Source of the DNA: Lytechinus pictus
Lineage: Eukaryota; Echinodermata; Echinoidea; Temnopleuroida; Toxopneustidae
Length of the DNA: 64,000 nucleotides
Assembly (NCBI RefSeq): GCF_037042905.1
Contig: NC_087257.1
Location: 24,077,001-24,141,000, forward strand
Direction: 5' to 3'
The position numbers and the translations under genes were made by a program. Shown here piece by piece: positions 31,121 through 43,093 of this stretch; the first letter of the stretch is position 1, and each line of letters starts with the position of its first letter. The notes below the pieces were generated by a model. The model saw only the letters and a program-made list of their open reading frames with translations, was not told the DNA's origin and did no database searches.

Positions 31121-33548
31121 AATTTTCATAAAACAAGTTTTTTTAAATTACTTCACTTACTACGCCCCTGAATACTAACAAATCATCGATCAAGAAACAA
31201 ACATTCAACAGAAACTCGGTATAAAGAGGTTTAGTAAACAACACTCCCAAAAACACAAGAATGATTAATCCTTAGTTTTAACTCTTGTGTTAAAATACAT
31301 GTATAGTACATGTTAACACCAAAACTTTGCCAAAAATGGGAGATAGTTTTAAAGACCTCATTAATTCGAGTTGCCACTATAACGCATGAAGATAAAATAT
31401 TCGCATAAATCTAATTCACTAAACTAAAACTACTAGCAAAATTATGTAAACATATCAACCACATCTAAAAGTTAATTGCTTTAAACACTTGCGGAGATAA
31501 TAAACAAACACTTCATAAGTAAAAACTGTGCTGGTAATAATGATTTCTCCAAGCTAATTGTGCTAAAAATTTAACTACGTTTAAATATAAAAACACATTT
31601 ACATGCATAAAGTGCAAAGGTGTGAGAACCAGTGTGAAAATATTTCTTCAAGACAAACACAAACATTCATTTCTAAGCATGCAATTTGCAAAACGAGGTT
31701 CTGAAATGAAATTGTGTTAAATTTAAGAATTTTGAATAAGAAAATGTTCAGCATTCTCACATCCCTGAAATATTGTGAAGGTTATAAGAAAACTGTTTTT
31801 ACTCAAATAAAAGAAGAAAATGTTGTGTTTCCTTGGTATACATGTCTTGTATATCATACCAATTAAAGGGCAAAGTCTAACATTAATGCGCTGCATTTTA
31901 TTTCCCTTTTATTATTATTTTTTTAACCAAAGCCAATTCATGCTTTTATTTGGCATACCTGACAGACATGTACATGTATATAAGGCTCAACAAAACAAAA
32001 ACATTAGTTACCATACATTTCAATCATCAAAAGTTTAGTCATTTATAATAAAGAAAATTGACAACAAATTTAGATCAAGATATGATATGAATAATCTAAA
32101 ACATCATGAGACATTATTGATATTACGTACTCGCATTTTGCCTTATTTGTTTTCTATGAAGTCGCCATACTAAAACATTTATCCAATATAAATACCATAT
32201 GGAATAGGTAAAATGGCTTGTAGATAGATACAACTGACTTAAATTGGCTATTGTATCAATCTTTTGCATTGTGAAAAAACTATGGTAATTGAAATCGTCT
32301 CAAACTTCATGAGTAAATACGCTTTACATATCAAAACAAATTTCACTATTTCATAAACTATTGTATATTCTTTATGAACCACCTCAATGTAAAGAGGAAA
32401 CATTTAAAACTTTAAAGTTTGAACACCTTGGGACTATTAAATATCATAAAATATTTTACCCTGCAAGATTTGCACTTCATAATAAAGAGAGTATTACCAG
32501 CAAAAAAAAAACCCCACACAAATGTAGCCTTTTGGTAGTTATAAAGGCCCCGTAGACTTTGTCAAATCAATATACCTATATAGTAAGTATTTCAAAGTCA
32601 AATTGCATCCTTATAACAGCTTTAACCCTAATTCTCCCGGGGGGTTTTAGGGTTAATACTGATGTATTCTCGCTCTGAAAATATGTGCAAAACAAAAATG
32701 TGATATACTGCATTTAAAATTAAAGCAAAAATATTCATTTTGTAATGTTAAACTATCAAAGAAATACCTGCCTTCTCTTCCAATATATAACTGAGAAGAA
32801 TCACACTTTTACAAACATAAATCATTATTTTGAAAGCACCCTTATACATGTAACTCTTATAACATAAATCCGTAAGGTATGATTTCCTTTTAATTTTCCA
32901 CTTTCCATCTATGGACGGACATTAGAACCATTTTCCAAATACATGTAAATATTTGTACTAGGCCTCTAAAAGCATGTATGTCTCAGAGGCAGATTTTCAA
33001 TGGAAAACCTAAGCTTAAAACCATGGCAAAAAACAATTTCATATTTGCAACTTAGGTTTTATAAAATCTTATTAAAGCAAGATTTTGAGTTACACGTATA
33101 AGTGCATCAAATAAACACATGATCACAACATAAAACAATAGCAAAATGTTCATTATCCTGGATATCCGTTCTTCACTGAGTTCTTTCAGTTTTAACGTCA
33201 GAGTTCTTTAGAATGAATTCAGCTCTAGTCTTTTCTCATCATAAACATATTGAATGTTCCCATTGTCCTGCTTTCTGTTGCTGAATATTCAGTAAGCGTT
33301 CATAAAGTCTGGTACATGTATGATGCTTCAAAATGCAGCGAAGGTCTGCTGATCGTTTGGTAGGCGAAAAATGAAACATATGTTTGACACTCGGCATCCT
33401 TTCTCAAGAGCGTAATTATTTCTCACAAAAGTACAACAAAATCTTGAAATGGATAACATGAAGTAAATGATAATCGTGGTTGTGAACTTCTGATTAATGA
33501 TCCAACTGTCGTATGCTCAGCTGATCAAATTTCAAATATCATATATTT

Positions 33549-33883
33549 GTGACGGCGCTAGGCTCGCATCACATTATGCATAAAAAATAAATCGATCCAA
33601 CAAGGTATCCAAATATTTCACATTGAGCTTCATCGCAAAGGTGTATCCAAATATTTCACATTGAGCTTCATCACAAAGGTGTATCCAAATATTTCACTGA
33701 AGTAACTGAAATGCTGACAAATTTTGTGGTGGCGCTAGGCTCGCACCACTTTAAGCAGAAATGGATCACTTCAAGAAAAACATCAAAATATTTCTTGCTG
33801 GTTGTCATTAAAGGCATTCACATGTCCAAGTGTCGCTTATTGAAATGATGAAACAAATTGTGGCGGCGCTAGGCTCACACCAC
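33549..33883 (-). repeat. Three 24-nt hairpins with a near-invariant loop
   Basis: Copies at 33549-33572, 33726-33749 and 33860-33883. On the transcribed (minus) strand the arms are GTGATG/CGTCAC, GTGGTG/CACCAC and GTGGTG/CGCCAC, around a 12-nt loop CGAGCCTAGCGC (TGAGCCTAGCGC in the copy at 33860). In RNA all three stems pair over six positions, using A-U or G-C at position 4 and U-A or U-G at position 5. They lie just after the Gag-Pol stop codon. Confidence 0.85.
33605..33700. repeat. 38-bp tandem repeat, 2.5 copies
   Basis: The unit GTATCCAAATATTTCACATT, then GAGCTTCATCGCAAAGGT, starts at 33605, 33643 and 33681 (third copy truncated). It lies between the first and second hairpin. Confidence 0.88.
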
Positions 33884-33945
33884 ATCATATTCATATAAAC
33901 TAATCCTGTATCTGTTAAATTCTCAACGCTCCAATAACTATCCAT

Positions 33946-36900
33946 TTATATGTCTCCTTCTAAGATGAAACACAGCTTGCTAATTGGCCTTAAGTAGACA
34001 CCCAACTTTGTTTTCACCTCGGCTTTGCGAACTAAGCCCTCATCATCCGCATACACTTGAGTAACTCGTCCCAATAACCAAGAGTTTCGTGGTAACGTCT
34101 GATCTACAACAAGCACCAAGTCACCTACTTGAAGGCTACGTTGAGGCTCCACCCACTTCTGCCTCTGCTGTAGTTGAGGTAGATATTCTCTCATCCACCT
34201 TCGCCAGAATATATCTGACAAGTACTGCACCTGCTTCCATCTCCTTCTAGCATAAGTATCAGTCTCTCTTGTTAGCGTCGGAGGTAGTACAGGTTGAGAC
34301 TTCATCAGGATCAAATGGTTAGGCGTTAATGCTTCCAAGTCATTCGGGTCATTTGAGGCCTTTGTCAAAGGCCTTCCATTAATGATACCTTCAGCTTCAC
34401 ACAGGAAAGTGTGTAAACCTTCGTCATCAAGTCTTTGCTGCCTAACCAGATTGAATAGCAACTGTCTGACAGTACGAATTTGGCGCTCCCAAACGCCACC
34501 GTGATGAGAACCACCTGGAGGGTTAAAGGTCCACTGAATGTTACGTTGCAACAGTGTGTCGCTGATCTGTACTTGATTCCAGTTATCAATTTCCCGTTTA
34601 AGCTCTCTTTGTGCTCCTATCAGATTTGTTCCATTATCGGACCTCATATGATTTACTGTTCCCCGTCTGGCAATAAATTTCCTGATGGCTGCGATGCACG
34701 AGTCTGTGTTTAGACTCTCAGCTTTCTCGATATGCACCGCCCTGGAAACTAAACATGTGAACATCACTCCATATGTTTTAACTACAGATCGCCCTCTCTT
34801 TACCTCTAAAGGACCGAAGTAGTCTATTCCAACTGAGGTAAATGGAGGTTCATCAGGTTTGACTCGATCAGAAGGTAGATTTGCCATCTTTTGCTCCATA
34901 ATCTTGGCTCTATGCCGTCGGCAAGAAATACATCTGCTAATCATTTTCCTGATGGCTGCGTCAGCACTTGGCATCCAGTATTTCCGATGTAGGCTTGACA
35001 GAATGTAATTCCTTCCCATATGTCCTGACATATTGTGTAAGTTTTCCAGGATCAAATTTGAGACGTGCTCATTCTTGGGAATGATTACCTGGTGCTTAGC
35101 ACTGTCTGGCATTGAGCTCCTATGCAGCCTTCCTCCAACTCTTAACAAGCCCTCATTGATCACTGGGTCGAGTTTGTATATTCGACTTGTTTTCCTGATT
35201 CCTGAACTTCCTCTTCTGTTTTCTCCAACAGCAGATTCCTTTCTTTCTAGACATCTGATTTCTTGAGCAAAGTTGTCCTTCTGCACAAACTTTAGGATCA
35301 TACTCTCTGCTACCTCCATTTCCTTGAGTGTAATCCTGGCTTTCAAGCTGTTGTCTTTAGATACATCTTTGGCCTTGTTCTTAGACTTCAGTACTACCCA
35401 TCTTAAGAATCTCTTTAGTCTGATCCAATCTGAATAATAATTCACCAGTTCTCTTGTTGGATTATTACATTCTTGGTTTGCTTCTGTTGCTAAGCATTTT
35501 CCTTTAACTTCCAGCTCCACTGTAATGTCATCGGGTAACACTTCACACTTGTTCATCCATTCATTGTCTGGATTCTTCAGGAATTCTGGTCCATCCTTCC
35601 AGGCTTTCCATTGAAGGAACTTGCTAACCTCGACTCCTCTTGAACAGCTGTCGGCGGGATTCATTGATGACTCCACATAACGCCATTGATGTGGTTCTGA
35701 TCCGTCCCTTATTACTGCCACTCTGTTAGCGACGAATGTCTTAAATCTGGCTGTTTGATTGGTTACATATCCTAAGACTGACATACTATCTGTCCAGAAA
35801 TATGTTTGGTCTATGGGAAATTCTAGCTCTTCCCTGATCATATGATTAATCCTGACCGCTAGAGTCGCTGCTGCGAGTTCCATTCTTGGGATGGAGACTT
35901 CCTTCAATGGTGCTACCCTTGCTTTGCTTGTTACCAAGCTCATCTGAATCTCGTCTTCCCTTTGCCATCTTAGATAGGAGACTGTCCCGTACCCTTTCTC
36001 ACTAGCATCACAAAAATGGTGTAAAGTCACTGCTTCTGCATCAAACCTGCTAGGCTTAAGGCATCTAGGCATCTTAAATTGCGAGAGCATGGGTAGCTCC
36101 GCCTTCCACTTCTGCCACTTCTTAGACATGTCTAATGGGATCTCTTCATCCCAACCTAGCTGAGATCGGCACAGTACTTGGAGCAACTGCTTTGCTGGCA
36201 ATATCACTGGAGACACACATCCTATAGGATCGTATACCGAGCTAACTGTGGATAAAATGCCTCTTCTTGTGCAAGGTCTATCCTTCAGGTCGACCTTCAC
36301 ACCTATGGTGTCGTCATCAGTGGACCACTCAATTCCAAGAGCTCTTTCTGTCACATTATTCTTAATATCCAGATCCATCCCTCTGATGCTCTTTGCTCTT
36401 TCCCTTGATGGTACCGATTTCAGCACTTCTTGTTGGTTACAAATCCACTTAGTCAAATGGAATCCTCCACCTCGGCATACTTCTATTAGGTCAGACATCA
36501 GCTGAACGGATTCTTCTACACTGGATGTAGAGCACAGGCAGTCATCTACGTAAAAATTCTGATGTACTGTTCTTACAATTTCTTCAGGGAATCTGTCTGC
36601 TTGGTCCACTGCCGCTCTTTTCAATGCGTAATTGGCACATGATGGTGAGGACACAGCGCCGAACACATGAACTTTCATCCTTAACTCTGATAATGGTTTC
36701 TGAATATCACCCTGGTCCCACCACAGAAATCGCATGAGATCCCTGTCGTCCTTCGGTACTCGAATCTGCGAGAACATCCCTTCTATATCTGCCATGAGTG
36801 CTACCCTGTCCTGTCTGAATCTGGTTAACACGCCGAACAGTCGGTTAGTTAAATCCGGCCCCTGTAGCAGCTCCCTATTTACACAGAAACCTCCATATTC

Positions 36901-39234
36901 TGCCGAACAATCAAATACGACTCTCAGCTTTTTCTTGTGAGGATGAGTGACACCATGGTGAGGGAGGTACCACAGTCTGCCATCATCTCTATCTCTTTCC
37001 TCTTCAGGTACCTTTTCCATGTAACCTTTCTTCTCCATCGAGTCCACAAAGGCAGTGTATTCTTTCTGAAATTCAGGTTGTCGTTCAAACCTTTTCTTTA
37101 AGTGGCCTAACCTTTGAGCTGCTTGGGGTCGGTTGCTGGGCAACTTGATATCTTCTCTCTTAAGAGGGAGGGCGATCTCGTAGTGACCATCTTGCAATTT
37201 GATTGAATGCTCCACCTTATTCATGAAGACCTTATCTTCTTGCGACTTCTCCTGTTTCTCTTCAATGATCCTTTCATTGAAGTCTTGATTGAAGAGCCTT
37301 TCAAATTGAAGGTCAATGTTTGCTTTCGCCTTCACCCTGTGGGACTGAATTCTGCGAGCACTATTTGCATGTTCCCTAACGGCTCCATAAATCAGCCAGC
37401 CTAGCACGGTCTTGCAAGCAAAGGGTCCGTTAGGGGTTTCACTGTTGATCACCTCAATTGGCTCCATTGCCTTTGGTACATTGCTTCCTATAAGTAAACC
37501 AACATGAGCTTCTTGGATGGCTGGTAACTCAATACCTTGAAGGTAGGGCCATTTCTGTATGTCTTCCTTTGTTGGTACGTCTTCCATGTTCACTGGTATC
37601 TTTTCTTGTGAATACACCTCTGGAAGCTGGACAATGTTTTTGCCTGTCAAATCTGAGACTTCCATACCGGTGAACACCTGGCTGCGTACCACCTTTTCAT
37701 CAGTCATGGTAGACACATGGAGATTTATCTTCCTTTTCTGAAGATGAAGGGTGCTGGCAAGCTTCTCTGTGCAGAAAACCGCATTACTACCAGAGTCAAC
37801 AAAGGCATATGTTTTGACTTCCATTCCAGTCTCACGTGACCTCACTATCACTGGGATAATGCCTGGTAGAGTGTCTATCCGAGATGAACTAGCGAAACTA
37901 CACTTGACGTGAGTTTCCTGGTTAATGTTTTCATGGATTGTCTGCCGACTCTGACCAGCATGTGTAGTCCCAGCAGCTGATGCCTCTGGCTCCAGTGACT
38001 CCTCCGAGACCTGCCTATCCCTACTGATGCTATTGTTCGTGGAAGGATTATCTTTCTTCTCCCTGTGTAGCACTGTAGGATGAGATTTACCACATACACT
38101 ACACTTCAGCCTCCACTTGCAGTCTTTTGCCATGTGTCCAGTCTTGCGTAGACAGCCGAAACAAAGACCTTGCTTCTTACAGACTGTTATTCGTTCATCA
38201 TAAGGCTTGGATGCTAATGCAGGGCACTCCGCAAGTGAATGGCTCCTCTCCTTGCAAATTATACAAGATTCTATATCCTTAGACCCCTCAGGAGTTGCTG
38301 ATACACCCAAACTGGTTCTGTGTGTGTTTGACGCCTTACCACCAACAGTTCCAGATTTCCCTGTCTGTTTGGTCTGGTACTTCAGGAGATCACCATACAC
38401 AGGGTTGGTGGCGATTCTGGCCTGTTTTGTGACAAATTTCACGACATCAGCAAAAGTAACATTCCTTTCCTTCTCCTCCAAGATATCATCAGCTAAAACT
38501 CGCCATCTTTCCCTGAGTTTGTATGGGAGTTTTCCTATAACCTGCTTAATGCTTTGTGAGTGATCAACTTCACATAGCATTTGGAGATCCTTTGCGAGAT
38601 TGTGTAGCTCAGTTACGAAAATCGAAAAACGATGCAGTTCCTCTCCATCTTCAGGCTTTATATCCTGCCACTGGAAGGCTCTCTTCATCATGGTTTCGAT
38701 GATTCTTTGGGTATTTCCAAACTTTCTCTTAAGAAGATCCTTTGCCTTCTTGCAAGCCATGGACTTGTCTTGGCCATACATGCAGCTTTTTACAATGGCA
38801 TTCGCATCTCCTGTGGTATACTGGTCTAAATAATAAAGCCTGTCGACATCGTTACTGGTCTTGGCCTCTACTGCATGTTCGAAGGCACTTATGAATGAGT
38901 AGTATTCAATTGGATCCCCATTGAAGGGCTTTATGCGCTGAGGAGGCAGAGCAGCCTTCATGTTACAATCAACAAGCATCCTCATCAGCTGGTTCTGTTG
39001 TTCAAAATAGGACATCATTGATGCACTGTCCATCATTCTTGTACCTGGAGCAGCATGATATGGAGCTGAAGGTGGTTGGCTCCCATCCATGGCATAAGCT
39101 ATATATTCCTCTTCGCTTGTTCGGCTATCATCTTCCATGAACAAGCCTGGACTAGATGCAGGTTGACCTGCTTGCGACATTACTGGATCTTGTAAAAGTT
39201 TGTGCAAATCAGCACCCCGTCTCACCTCATCCAT
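33946..39234 (-). CDS. BEL-2 Gag-Pol polyprotein, intact, 1762 aa
   Basis: One frame with BEL/Pao domain order. ~95-290: Gag of the DUF1759 type (IKPFNGDPIEYYSFI). ~324-390: zinc-binding motifs (CIICKERSHSLAEC, CFGCLRKTGHMAKDC, CSVCGKSH). ~475-620: aspartic protease-like region with FVDSGS (D480). ~755-900: reverse transcriptase with MADIEGMF (D816) and YVDD at 895-898. ~1070-1200: RNase H-like region with HFCDASE (D1076), E1119 and FWTDSM (D1149). Zinc-binding region H1400, H1405, C1435, C1438. Integrase core D1471, D1533, E1583. ~1675-1755: C-terminal DUF5641-like domain. All catalytic residues are present. It is clearly a different lineage from BEL-1: one has YVDD, the other YMDD, and the flanking motifs differ. 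Confidence 0.97.
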   Translation of the reverse strand: MDEVRRGADLHKLLQDPVMSQAGQPASSPGLFMEDDSRTSEEEYIAYAMDGSQPPSAPYHAAPGTRMMDSASMMSYFEQQNQLMRMLVDCNMKAALPPQRIKPFNGDPIEYYSFISAFEHAVEAKTSNDVDRLYYLDQYTTGDANAIVKSCMYGQDKSMACKKAKDLLKRKFGNTQRIIETMMKRAFQWQDIKPEDGEELHRFSIFVTELHNLAKDLQMLCEVDHSQSIKQVIGKLPYKLRERWRVLADDILEEKERNVTFADVVKFVTKQARIATNPVYGDLLKYQTKQTGKSGTVGGKASNTHRTSLGVSATPEGSKDIESCIICKERSHSLAECPALASKPYDERITVCKKQGLCFGCLRKTGHMAKDCKWRLKCSVCGKSHPTVLHREKKDNPSTNNSISRDRQVSEESLEPEASAAGTTHAGQSRQTIHENINQETHVKCSFASSSRIDTLPGIIPVIVRSRETGMEVKTYAFVDSGSNAVFCTEKLASTLHLQKRKINLHVSTMTDEKVVRSQVFTGMEVSDLTGKNIVQLPEVYSQEKIPVNMEDVPTKEDIQKWPYLQGIELPAIQEAHVGLLIGSNVPKAMEPIEVINSETPNGPFACKTVLGWLIYGAVREHANSARRIQSHRVKAKANIDLQFERLFNQDFNERIIEEKQEKSQEDKVFMNKVEHSIKLQDGHYEIALPLKREDIKLPSNRPQAAQRLGHLKKRFERQPEFQKEYTAFVDSMEKKGYMEKVPEEERDRDDGRLWYLPHHGVTHPHKKKLRVVFDCSAEYGGFCVNRELLQGPDLTNRLFGVLTRFRQDRVALMADIEGMFSQIRVPKDDRDLMRFLWWDQGDIQKPLSELRMKVHVFGAVSSPSCANYALKRAAVDQADRFPEEIVRTVHQNFYVDDCLCSTSSVEESVQLMSDLIEVCRGGGFHLTKWICNQQEVLKSVPSRERAKSIRGMDLDIKNNVTERALGIEWSTDDDTIGVKVDLKDRPCTRRGILSTVSSVYDPIGCVSPVILPAKQLLQVLCRSQLGWDEEIPLDMSKKWQKWKAELPMLSQFKMPRCLKPSRFDAEAVTLHHFCDASEKGYGTVSYLRWQREDEIQMSLVTSKARVAPLKEVSIPRMELAAATLAVRINHMIREELEFPIDQTYFWTDSMSVLGYVTNQTARFKTFVANRVAVIRDGSEPHQWRYVESSMNPADSCSRGVEVSKFLQWKAWKDGPEFLKNPDNEWMNKCEVLPDDITVELEVKGKCLATEANQECNNPTRELVNYYSDWIRLKRFLRWVVLKSKNKAKDVSKDNSLKARITLKEMEVAESMILKFVQKDNFAQEIRCLERKESAVGENRRGSSGIRKTSRIYKLDPVINEGLLRVGGRLHRSSMPDSAKHQVIIPKNEHVSNLILENLHNMSGHMGRNYILSSLHRKYWMPSADAAIRKMISRCISCRRHRAKIMEQKMANLPSDRVKPDEPPFTSVGIDYFGPLEVKRGRSVVKTYGVMFTCLVSRAVHIEKAESLNTDSCIAAIRKFIARRGTVNHMRSDNGTNLIGAQRELKREIDNWNQVQISDTLLQRNIQWTFNPPGGSHHGGVWERQIRTVRQLLFNLVRQQRLDDEGLHTFLCEAEGIINGRPLTKASNDPNDLEALTPNHLILMKSQPVLPPTLTRETDTYARRRWKQVQYLSDIFWRRWMREYLPQLQQRQKWVEPQRSLQVGDLVLVVDQTLPRNSWLLGRVTQVYADDEGLVRKAEVKTKLGVYLRPISKLCFILEGDI

Positions 39235-40193
39235 CTTGCAGATAAAAGTTAACTTGTGCAGGTCTTACATCAACGTCTTAGCCTTCATATATGAACTTCT
39301 GCACTTTAATATGACAAAGTCTTAGAATCTTGAGTATTCCTGAGGATCATGTACTTGAGATTGTTGCAACTCAGCTAACCTTGTACTACTTGCAGCATCA
39401 TGATCTGTGGTATTCCTTCTTGACTTGTATCATGAACTTCTCTATTGATTTTCCAAAGTTTATTCAAGCCCGAGTTTCAGATCCACTGTTAACTCTCTAG
39501 TGTGTTTTAATTTTCTCCTTCTACTTTATTCTATTCCTGTTGTTGTGTAGGCTGATTGTTAATTAGTCCTGGCCTCATTAGATCTCTGTCTTAATCTCGG
39601 ACATCTAGCTCAGAGATCTACCTCAAAATTGATCTGTTTTTCCAGCACCTTACAACTACGAATTACGGCCCTGGCCTTCATTTTATTCAGATCTTTTCCA
39701 AGACTAAAAACATCCTTTTCACTGCCTTGTTCATCTTCAGGAATGTGCTTCTCATTTTGATTACTTCATTTCACTAGGATGCTCAACTTCATCTACGTTC
39801 CCGTTTATAATATAAAATCTAGCTTAGATTCCATATTGAAACTCTAGGGTTGACTGCATTCATCTCATTAGCAAAACCAGTTTTATTTCACCACCATGTC
39901 ATGACTGGTAATTTTCATTTCCTTTTGTCTCAACTTTGTTCATCTAGTCTAATTCAAGTCTCAAGAAGCAGGCTATGCACGTATTCCAATACAGAACGAA
40001 ATAGTCTATGTTCTATACGCTTCCCTTTATAGTTATAGCGTCATCAATCACGATTGTTTACTCACATACGGTACTCAGCTAGTGTCCTTCTTAACTGGGT
40101 GAAGAATCCTCCATCCTTGTTTGATTACTGAGCTCAGAACAAATCCATGTTTACTACAGTCCAATGTTGAAGCGAGACCGATTTTTCAACTGA
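39235..40193 (-). other. BEL-2 5' leader
   Basis: About 0.96 kb between 5' LTR and start codon, no coding frame. Next to the LTR the minus strand reads TCAGTTGAAAAATCGGTCTC, with no TGG in the first 25 nt, so no ordinary tRNA primer site is evident. Confidence 0.6.
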
Positions 40194-40626
40194 TGTAGGT
40201 GCACTTTAATCCCGGACTTTTATGCTTCGTATTAGACACTTTCACACGCTTCCGTTCGTACCCTCCTCCGTTGTCCCAATCCTTTTGCGATCATCAAATC
40301 ATCATCACAAACGTCCCGTGGCACAACAAACATCAAAACTTCAAAGATGAAACCTCACTAAGTAAATTTAGTTCGATGGTCTATAATTCTAGTCATTCTG
40401 CAGGGTTCCGTTACACATTCATCGATCCAAAAATACACAGAATCAATCAATTAAAGTATTGAAAGGGAATCAAATTCGGAAGGTTGAAAAATCGTATGCC
40501 TTCGCCGGGTCCCATATTGTACACGTTTTCTATAACAAAATACTGCCCCAGCCCCTCGATCGTCAATTTTAAGCCTTTACCAAGTTTGAACAAGAGATGG
40601 CGCTATTTCACTTCTTGGCAGTAACA
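40194..40626 (-). repeat. BEL-2 5' LTR
   Basis: 433 bp, matching the 3' LTR without a visible difference. It is flanked on the right by TSD CTTAT (40627-40631). Confidence 0.95.
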
Positions 40627-40639
40627 CTTATAAATCAAC

Positions 40640-41480
40640 ATAAATATATATCATTGTCCTTATTTATATAATGCGAGCGCGAAGCGCAAGCAAATTTTTT
40701 TGGAAAATTTATGTATTTTTTTCCTAAAATTTTAACATTCTGGGCAATGTTTGTTATCCTGAAAAAGATGTATATACAACTGAATATTTACTACGACCGC
40801 GAAGTGCGAGCAGAGGTTAACTGATGGAAAAGGTACCTGTTAAAGACTGCTTGCAATTAGCCATGAAGACGTTACATATTTCAACAATCAAATAATGCGA
40901 GCGCGAAGCGCGAGCTGAAATTTTTACCTAAAGACTGGAAATTCTAAGCACTTTTTGTAACTTAAACATATAATAGGTATATAACTAAACAATTGATGCG
41001 AACGCGAAGCATGAGCGGAAGGTTTTGAGATTTAGACCTAAGAACGAGACACTCTGTTCATGTTTTGTAAATCATGAAAAGGATGAGTAATTGGGGTCTT
41101 TCTTACACCCGGTCCTTACATTAATAAAGCGAGTGCAAAATGCAGCCAGAAAATGTTCATATACGTTTAATTTGAATTGATCGAAAGGGTACTTGTTAAG
41201 GACTGCTTGCACTTAGCCATGAAGACGTGACATATTTCAACAATCAATGCTAGCGCGAATCGCGAGCTGAAAATTTTTGACATTTTTTCAAAAAGAATCG
41301 AAAATTTTAATCAATTTTTGTAATCGTGAACAGGGTAGCTATATAACTAAACAATTGACGTAAGCGAAGCTTGAGCAGAAAAATTCGAGATTTAGACCTA
41401 AAAACGGGACACTCTACTCATGTTTTGTAAATCATGAAAAGGATGAGTAATAGGGGATCTTTCTACATTAAAGGTATAGT
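40640..41480 (+). repeat. Array 1 of the GCGAGCGCGAAGCGCGAGC repeat
   Basis: Seven or so units of roughly 100-130 bp. Each has a GC-rich core (perfect at 40897-40915, degenerate near 40671, 40797, 40997, 41132, 41250 and 41352) in AT-rich spacer with recurring phrases such as ATATAACTAAACAATTGATG, GACACTCT and ATCATGAAAAGGATGAGTAA. A larger period is also visible: CCATGAAGACGT(T/G)ACATATT occurs at 40861 and 41218. Confidence 0.85.
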
Positions 41481-43059
41481 GTATGATTGGTTCATATCAG
41501 ACAAGGGCAGTGAATCAATTGTGAATATATTTTTTTCATTAAATATCTATGTCAATGCTCTACTTTAGCACTCAACAGAAATTGGTATAACTCTTCTGTT
41601 TTGGTGATATTGAGGGGTGAAATATATATTATAGGGATCGGTTAACCTATTCAATTTGTTTCCGCCCTCTCGAGTTAGAAAATAAATTGATATTAGAACG
41701 CCGTTTGATTCATGCATATTCATTATAACATCGTGGATATTCATAAATACGTCATGGCGCATGCGCATTATCGACGAATGCTAAACGCGTAGCGAGAGCA
41801 GGGTGGAAGTCATGCACCGGACGCTGCATGCACAATGCGCCGATTGTTAGGCGGCCACTGGCTGCTGATACTGAAGTCCACCTCCTGGACTGCCGAACAC
41901 ACAACACACTACATCCCCATAACATGCATACACACACCCCTGAATAGCCGGGGAAAGTAAATCAATGGGTAAAGTGAATCACTGTGTTAGTTGAATCACT
42001 GGGGGTAAGTGAATCAGTGGAGGGCGTGTGTGTATTCGTTGTGTGTGCGGGCGGGGGTACGGTCCGATAGGGTTTGCCCCTTTGGTTTGTCCAATCAATA
42101 AAAATCGTCCTGCAGCACATACACACTGTATATATACCAAAGACATACGAGCATGCCCTACATGAAACTTCGGACACGTTGATGAGCGGACGTGAATGAC
42201 TACGCAATACGGCTTACTGTAGGGATTGTATGTCATGAATCTGAATGTACTCCAAAGACTAAAAGAGATACGAGGAATCCCGGAGAAGGCAAGGGCCGAG
42301 TTTGATTTTTTTTAATGTCGGATCGTAGCTCTTTATGCACCCTTTCAGTTCCCTCCACATAGCTTGGCGTACTAGGTACGGGAAATCGGTCTCAGAGCGA
42401 GGCGATAGCTTACTATACTGACTCCATGGCCCTCCCCAAAGGGAAGAGGGAGGGAGGAGAGAGAAGAAAGAAAGAAGTGGATCGGTGAAGGAGAATAGGG
42501 AGAACGATCAAAAAAAGAATGTGAACACAACATACCCTAATTTTTTGTATATTTTTAAATCGTTGATCTTTCCTAAAATCATGATATCATATATTCTATA
42601 GCGTTTCAGTCAGTTTCAGATTATTTGGCTCCACACACCAATTACAGAGGAAAAGTTTGATAAAAAGCTAAAACAAAAGTAGTTTAAAACTCTAAATAGA
42701 CGACCACCCCCATTCTGTCTAGGGCCGAGTATGAAGAAAGGGAAGGGCGAAGAGAAAAACAATTTTCAGGGCGGGAAACAGAATAATAAAACATAAAAGG
42801 AAGATAAATCAAGTTGATAGGACAATGAGGACACACATTATTGACATGAAAGTAGGTGCAATGCAACACAACTTGATTATTATTCGTTTGTTTAGACTGA
42901 ACTTGCGAGGTCAAAAGGTGAGCGGAGAAACCCGTTGATGCAAAGTATGTACGTAGCGTAGTCTACATCATGTAGACCTTTGTAGTGTGTGTATGCGACC
43001 AATGCAGTTGCAAATTTCGAATAAAGTGTTATTTGGTCAATCTTTACAGGCGTCATGAG

Positions 43060-43093
<34 letters not shown>

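Larger units (their letters stand above)
31121..33945 (-). other. BEL-2 long 3' untranslated region
   Basis: About 2.8 kb without any frame that looks coding, no env-like protein and no RT motif. It ends (next to the Gag-Pol stop codon) in a cluster of hairpins and short tandem repeats at 33549-33883. The rest is AT-rich and unassigned. Confidence 0.6.
30675..40626 (-). mobile_element. Complete BEL/Pao retrotransposon (BEL-2) in the NXPE intron
   Basis: 9952 bp on the minus strand, that is, in the sense of the NXPE gene. LTRs are 30675-31107 and 40194-40626, 433 bp each and identical by eye. The 5-bp TSD CTTAT is at 30670-30674 and 40627-40631. One intact Gag-Pol frame (33946-39234). Unusually, 2.84 kb of non-coding sequence lies between the stop codon and the 3' LTR, and 0.96 kb precedes the start. 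Intact frame and matching LTRs suggest a recent, possibly polymorphic insertion. Confidence 0.96.

Noticed and set aside
43060-43091. Poly-A run as the tail of a retroposed gene
   Set aside because: No coding or SINE-like sequence ends at it and no target duplication was found.
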